64,000 nucleotides of DNA from Corbicula japonica (lineage: Eukaryota > Mollusca > Bivalvia > Venerida > Cyrenidae), in assembly GCA_038501625.1 (NCBI GenBank), contig JAZAYU010000179.1:310001-374000 (forward strand), given 5' to 3'. Shown here piece by piece: positions 59,203-64,000 of the stretch. A program made the position numbers and the translations under genes. Below the pieces are notes generated by a model. That model did not search any database. It had not been told where the DNA came from and saw only the letters and a list, made by a program, of their open reading frames with translations. Position 1 is the stretch's first letter. Each line of letters starts with the position of its first letter.

Positions 59203-60300
59203 ATCTATAAATTTCGAAATAGAGACCCGAGGTATCCCGAAAAATATAATTAAAGAAATCGAACACATCATTGATGACTTTATATGGGGTAATAAAAAAC
59301 ATCTAGTTCTAAGAAATACTTTGAAACGAGATTTTGATAAAGGGGTTTTTAATCTATACCCTATAGAAGAATTACAAAAAGCCATGCAAGTCAAGATGAT
59401 TTATAAAATAATTCACTCCGAAGCACAAACGTGAATCTTATCGGCAAATATTAACTTCAGAAATTAGACAGTATTTACAACCATGAATATTTTATACGTA
59501 ACTGTTCGAAATTTTTTAAAACACATATTACATCAATTAAAAGTAAATTTTACTCTGAAGCATTAAAAAGCTGGTCTGAATTATTGCGCAACTTCGAACC
59601 CACGACAAGGGAGGAAATTCTTAACTGTCAACTATTCGGAAACCATTCAATCATGATAAACGGGAAGCCATTATTCTATAAAAGTTTCCTCAAAGCTGGA
59701 ATCAGCAAAATTCTAGATATCTGGGACGAACTTTCAGGTAAGTTCATCTCAGATACAACACTGATCCGGAAACTAGGTTTTAGAAATAACTATCTCGTTC
59801 AATGGTCAAAGCTAAAAACAGCTATTCCAACTCAATATACAGAGATCCTCAATAGAACTTTAGTGATTTCACACAAAACAAATCTTTTAAGATCATCTCT
59901 AAAATTCACCACCAGAAACGGCACATTTATTCAACCTAAAAATTTTCGATCAAAAGACATCCTTGCACTTTACTGTATCAAAATGACAACCGCGCTCGAT
60001 TAAAAACTGAAGAAAAATGGGAAATAAAACTTACATTAGATACAATCAGCTGGAACAAAACCTGGAGTTATACATGTATATACAGCAGCTATGCGTCAAA
60101 TAAAGCAAAACAAATTCAATGGAAATTTCTGCATAATACCATTTACACGGAACATAAATTACATTTAATGAAACATTCTAGTGGATTTTGTAATATGTGT
60201 CATCATGAACAAGAAACTATTTATCATATTTTCTAGGAATGCTCCAAAATACAGCATCTTTTAAAAGCCATTAAACACTAGTTAATAGTTTATGCGTAAA
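59203..60300 (+). pseudogene. L1/Tx1-like LINE ORF2, C-terminal part, degenerate
   Basis: Three consecutive pieces of one ORF2 C-terminus are readable. 59209-59433 contains GIPKNIIKEIEHIIDDFIWG and KGVFNL, the post-polymerase region with its FIW and KGxxNL hallmarks, ending in a stop. 59584-60003 contains NGKPLFYKSFLKAGISKILD and DIWDE. About 60015-60280, in another frame, contains DTISWNKTW, QIQWKFLHNTIYTEHKL and CNMCHHEQETIYHIF-stop-EC, a zf-RVT Cys-Cys-His-Cys knuckle (Cys codons at 60189 and 60198). Stops and at least one frameshift show it is dead. The endonuclease and polymerase core, if present, lie in the gap. Confidence 0.8.
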
Positions 60301-60526
60301 ATTCAATATAGCTGAAAATCTGTCGTATGAAAATCGCATGCAGCATGCGAATATCATAAATATTGGAATTCAAATGGAACTTGTGGAAATTTAGAAACGA
60401 CTATAAATTTTCTAGCAAGTTTACATATACTGTAATAAAATAACTGAATTATGAAATAATTGATTAATAGCCTAATTGTCTGAATGACTGATTGGTTGTC
60501 TGCTTGTTTAGTCGTTGCTTGTCGGT

Positions 60527-60733
60527 TGAATGAATAAATGAATGAATGAATGAATGAATGAATGAATGAATGAATGAGTGAGTGAGTGAGTGAGTGAGTG
60601 AGTGAGTGAGTGAGTGAGTGAGTGAGTGAGTGAGTGAGTGAGTGAGTGAGTGAGTGAGTGAGTGAGTGAGTGAGTGAGTGAGTGAGTGAGTGAGTGAGTG
60701 AGTGAGTGAGTGAGTGAGTGAGTGAGTGAGTGA
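60527..60733. repeat. (TGAA)n to (TGAG)n microsatellite
   Basis: About ten TGAA units change sharply to roughly 40 TGAG units. Minus-strand open frames through it (60354-60782) encode Thr-His-Ser-Leu repeats and are not genes. Confidence 0.97.
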
Positions 60734-62187
60734 ATTCTTTATTGCTGTTAAAAATATAGTATTGCTGAACTGCACACTGCATCGCTCTTACTGTTTCGTT
60801 TCGGGTAAGGACGAATGCTATAGTGACTTGTTTTTAGAGAAACAATCATATATCAACCCCCCCCCCAAAAAAACAAAAACAAAAAAACAAAACAAAAAAA
60901 AAAACAATATATTGTTGATTATTCTCAAAAAATGTTTACTCAATGCAAACTATATTTTTCATTGTATTTCTTAAACTGTGTTGGTATATGTAATTATTTG
61001 ATTTATATTATTTTTTTAATAATGCAGTTTGTAAGGTCTGTAGGGGATGGCTCCCCGACCCCCTCAGCACCTATGACGGGGATAATAAATGTAAATGTCA
61101 CAAAAGTTTTAAAAGAATTATATTTTTAAGAGAGAACACTTTTGTCTGTTGAATGATATTGATAAGTTTGTAGAATTTCTACTTTTAAAGACCCGGCGAG
61201 CCGTAATCTGCATAGCTATCCGCTACTACCTGAACAACTGTAATTTGAATTGATTGGAGAAAATTTAAACAATACGCTTTCTTAAATCTCTATTTTGTGG
61301 CTTTGTGAGAAGGCTTTGTTTTCTGAAATGCATACTCTTAATACGCATATTTCACTTAAACCATAAAAAGACTGTTCGAGTTCTGTATCGTCGTCATTCA
61401 AAACCAGATTTAGGATAGCAACAAATTTGAAATTTGGTATAAATCGCTTATTTGCTAAGCGCAAAATTATTAATATTCTAGTCCATATAGCCATAAGCGG
61501 ATACAGAAGGGGGAAGTGACGGTTTACCCTATATTTAATTGGTATATCCTCGTTTTTTTTTCAAATGTATTCTAAATATTCTATGCAGTTCGCTGTATAA
61601 TAAGCCAAGACGGACATGATGTATTTACTTAACAAAATGAACATAGTGTATTATTATTATTATTACTCAACCCCAAAACAAGCGTTTTAACTAAGAATCT
61701 TCCCCGCACGGATATATCGACGGAACAGTTTAAGTTAATTTTCGCATGATCGACATGCATAAACGCTAAATGACAGTGTAAGTTAAATATAATTTGATCG
61801 TACCTCTGCATTTTATTTCATGACCAATTTAAAATGTTTGCACCATTATCCGCCGAAGTGGCTACATGGGATATATGGTTTCCGTAGCTGTGATTTACAG
61901 ATGCTGATTAGTCATAATCGAACTGTTGTGTTTTGGAAAAAAAAATAGAACCGGACTAAGATAAGAATCTACACATGTGACATTATACTGGACATGCACA
62001 ACTCGTGCAAATATAATGCGAATCAGTACTTGTAATGTTAAATGTTCCCCGTTAACACTATTAGCCTATAAATCTTAAGTGCTTGTACGAAGACGCAACT
62101 GAAAAGTTCCGAACGCCGGTCGACAAAGGCAGCAGCATCGGAGTTGACATTAGTGTTTGCAAATATTATGTTGAAATGCAAAAAAAA
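60734..62187. other. No recognisable gene; low-complexity tracts
   Basis: A C-run and A-rich tract at about 60859-60905 and an (ATT)n run near 61652. Open frames at 60932-61129, 61282-61494 and 61629-61811 have no recognised motifs or splice support. Confidence 0.4.
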
Positions 62188-62246
62188 ACAAGAAGCTGTG
62201 TTCGGACAACACATATGCCCCCGGTAGCTAAGTTTTTCATGATACA
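62188..62246 (-). repeat. End of the dispersed GGGGGCATATGTG repeat family
   Basis: Minus-strand reading matches 2379-2438: GAAAAACTTAGCTACC, GGGGGCATATGTGTTGTCC and GAACACAGCTTCTTG. Only this end is present. Confidence 0.7.
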
Positions 62247-62617
62247 AATTTAAAATGATAGCACAGTGTTAAAACAGCAACTAAAATCACAAGTTAGGCC
62301 ACTTTTTTATTTTTAGTCTTATGAGAATTTTCTTGAAAAAATGAGTACGGTAGGTCGAAATAAAATTAAAATAAAATATAAAGATGTGACTGTCATTTAC
62401 AACCAATTTTCAAACCTCTTTTAAAATTTATACAAGTTTGCTTTTATTTAGATTTCCTATTACTACTGACAAAACAATATATAACAGGATAAACATTTGT
62501 AAATAGGTTTATTTTAACATTTTATGCTGGAATTGTGTGATTGAGGCTTCTGTTTATGTATACAGCCATCACAAGTAATCTCAAAGCCTTGTCTCATCTC
62601 TCAGCTTTTTCACTCAA

Positions 62618-63733
62618 AACAGCTTCCAATTGTGTTTGATCATTTCCACGTGATCAAGTTGTAAGTTTCTACAACTTTTTCAGGTTTTATTTTATTTCAA
62701 CAAAGTTTCAGGAAATAGCGTCTTTAACAAATATTTGTTAAAGCTTTTACTAAATAACTGCATACACTATGTCACTATTTCACTTGAACATCGGAGTTTA
62801 ACAAATCTTTGTTAAACTATTCCCATCACTTGACAGAGATGTGGAAAGAAAATCGGCCGAATCGTTAACAATAATTTGTTAACATCTCTGGTTGCTGTTA
62901 CTGAATCTGCCGTCAGTCAAATGAGTTTAACAAATCTTTGTTAAAGCGTATACTATTCTCTGCACTTGAGAGAGCTGTGGAAAGAAAATCGGCCGAGCTG
63001 TTAACAATAATTTGTTAACATCTCTGTTCGCTGTTGCTGAATCTACCATCAGTAATAGGAGTTTAACAAATCTTTGTTAAAGCGTGAACTTTTCCCCTTG
63101 ACAAAGATGCAGAAAGAAAATAGGCCGAATTGTTAACAATAATTTGTTAACATCTCTGTTCGCTGTTACTGAATCTACCGCCAGTCAGATTTCGGAACAT
63201 AACAAATATTTGTTAACGATTATATGAGAATCCTCAGGTGGCAAAAATATTCAATGGGTATCGGCTGGATATCACTGTTTTAACAATATTTGTTTATATG
63301 TTTAATCTTTAAAATTATCAGTCTGATTTCAAAATCTTTTATATAAAAAATAAATATATCATGTAGTTTTTAGTTTTAAAAGATGGCGAATGAACATCAA
63401 AGTTATGCATATTTCCCGTCAACATATTTGTCAAAAAAACTAAAATTCTGAGTGAATAAATATTATAAAAAAAACTATTATAGCATTTATAGAAACCAAT
63501 ATTAATTTTACCGGTTTTAAGCCTTCGCAAATATACTGTGATCAATATGTTTTTGCTGATGATCATACATATTCAAGAAAGATATAATATAAATAACATT
63601 TTTCGCTTATCAAACTCCGGATCATATCAGTTATTGTATCATACATGTATCTTAATCAAATCAAGTCCCCAAAATAAAATTAGCTAGTAAAATAGTATAT
63701 TAATTTTTATTAACAACATTTTATTCATTACTT
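62618..63733 (+). repeat. Terminal repeat C (start of a third, inverted copy)
   Basis: Begins AACAGCTTCCAATTG; 1116 bp long, as in B, of which it is the inverse with only scattered differences. Eight palindromes at about 62723, 62797, 62865, 62925, 63000, 63061, 63131 and 63199. The 75-codon open frame recurs at 63339-63566 (minus). Confidence 0.9.
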
Positions 63734-64000
63734 AAGATAATCAATATTCATATTTACAAACAAGATGATAATTATAATATAAACAGTTTCAGAAAGTAAA
63801 ACATTACCATACTAAGAACAATTTTAAGCAGTAATTCTAATGTGAACGTAACAGAAAGAAAAGTATTATTTCAAACATGATTAATTTACACTAGTCATGT
63901 CTATACGGATATATACAGATCAAAAACCCACAGGATAGTGAAAAGTAGGGTGACATTATTTGCAATATCTTGAGAGTGTGTTGACCGAAAACAATTCAAA
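63734..64000 (-). repeat. Interior edge of the third copy
   Basis: Inverse of 34305-34571. At sites where copies 1 and 2 differ, C shares some bases with each (GAATTG with copy 2, CGGTCAAC and AATACTTTTC with copy 1), so it is a distinct third copy. The window ends inside it. Confidence 0.9.

Noticed and set aside
60354..60782. Long minus-strand open frames rich in THSL repeats
   Set aside because: They are translations of the TGAG/TGAA microsatellite.

Overview
The window looks like nuclear DNA of an animal, most likely a bivalve mollusc. It is AT-rich and gene-poor, with short spliced exon-like segments, degenerate retroelements, hAT remnants, foldback MITEs and many microsatellites. The bivalve call rests on remembered similarity of the palindromic GATC-rich foldback repeat and the RT family to clam-type genomes; no database was searched. 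No bacterial-style operons, rRNA genes or intact tRNA genes were seen. Two runs of exactly 500 N (35733-36232 and 58703-59202) mark assembly gaps.

Layout. 1-10600 is accessory DNA: GATC-type foldback repeats, a ~170-bp tandem array (1641-2330), a LINE RT C-terminal fragment (5342-5500), and a broken hAT transposase-derived gene (N-terminal exon near 7433-7770, clear C-terminal dimerisation exon at 8149-8330). 10620-10850 is a GGAAACG-rich array. 10992-12474 on the minus strand is a degenerate reverse transcriptase, probably of a Penelope-like element, with a YLDD active site.

From 12409 the window is dominated by one unusual architecture. A ~1.1-kb repeat (A, 12409-13542) recurs inverted at 34572-35687 (B), so that 12409-35687 forms a ~23.3-kb unit with long terminal inverted repeats. 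Each repeat carries eight ~20-bp palindromes of two alternating types spaced ~60-75 bp. The interior (13641-34484) recurs in direct orientation at 36234-58702 with only a few differences per kb, apart from a ~2.9-kb insertion in copy 1 and a ~4.6-kb insertion in copy 2. Both ends of copy 2 are cut by N gaps. The window ends in a third repeat copy (C, 62618-63733) running into the interior edge in inverted orientation. This may be a real cluster of a large TIR-bounded element, or haplotype duplication in the assembly, or both.

The interior holds no recognisable transposase, integrase or polymerase. It has phase-compatible exon candidates on the minus strand (20069 down to 14193, and the same in copy 2) that could encode an unidentified protein with about three membrane segments. 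It also has a plus-strand exon pair (29498-29557 with 32798-32942; copy 2 56647-56706 with 57019-57187). These models are inferred by eye from splice signals, reading phase and open frames.

59203-60300 is the 3' part of a degenerate L1/Tx1-like LINE with a zinc-knuckle C-terminus, followed by a (TGAA)n/(TGAG)n microsatellite and unremarkable DNA to 62617.
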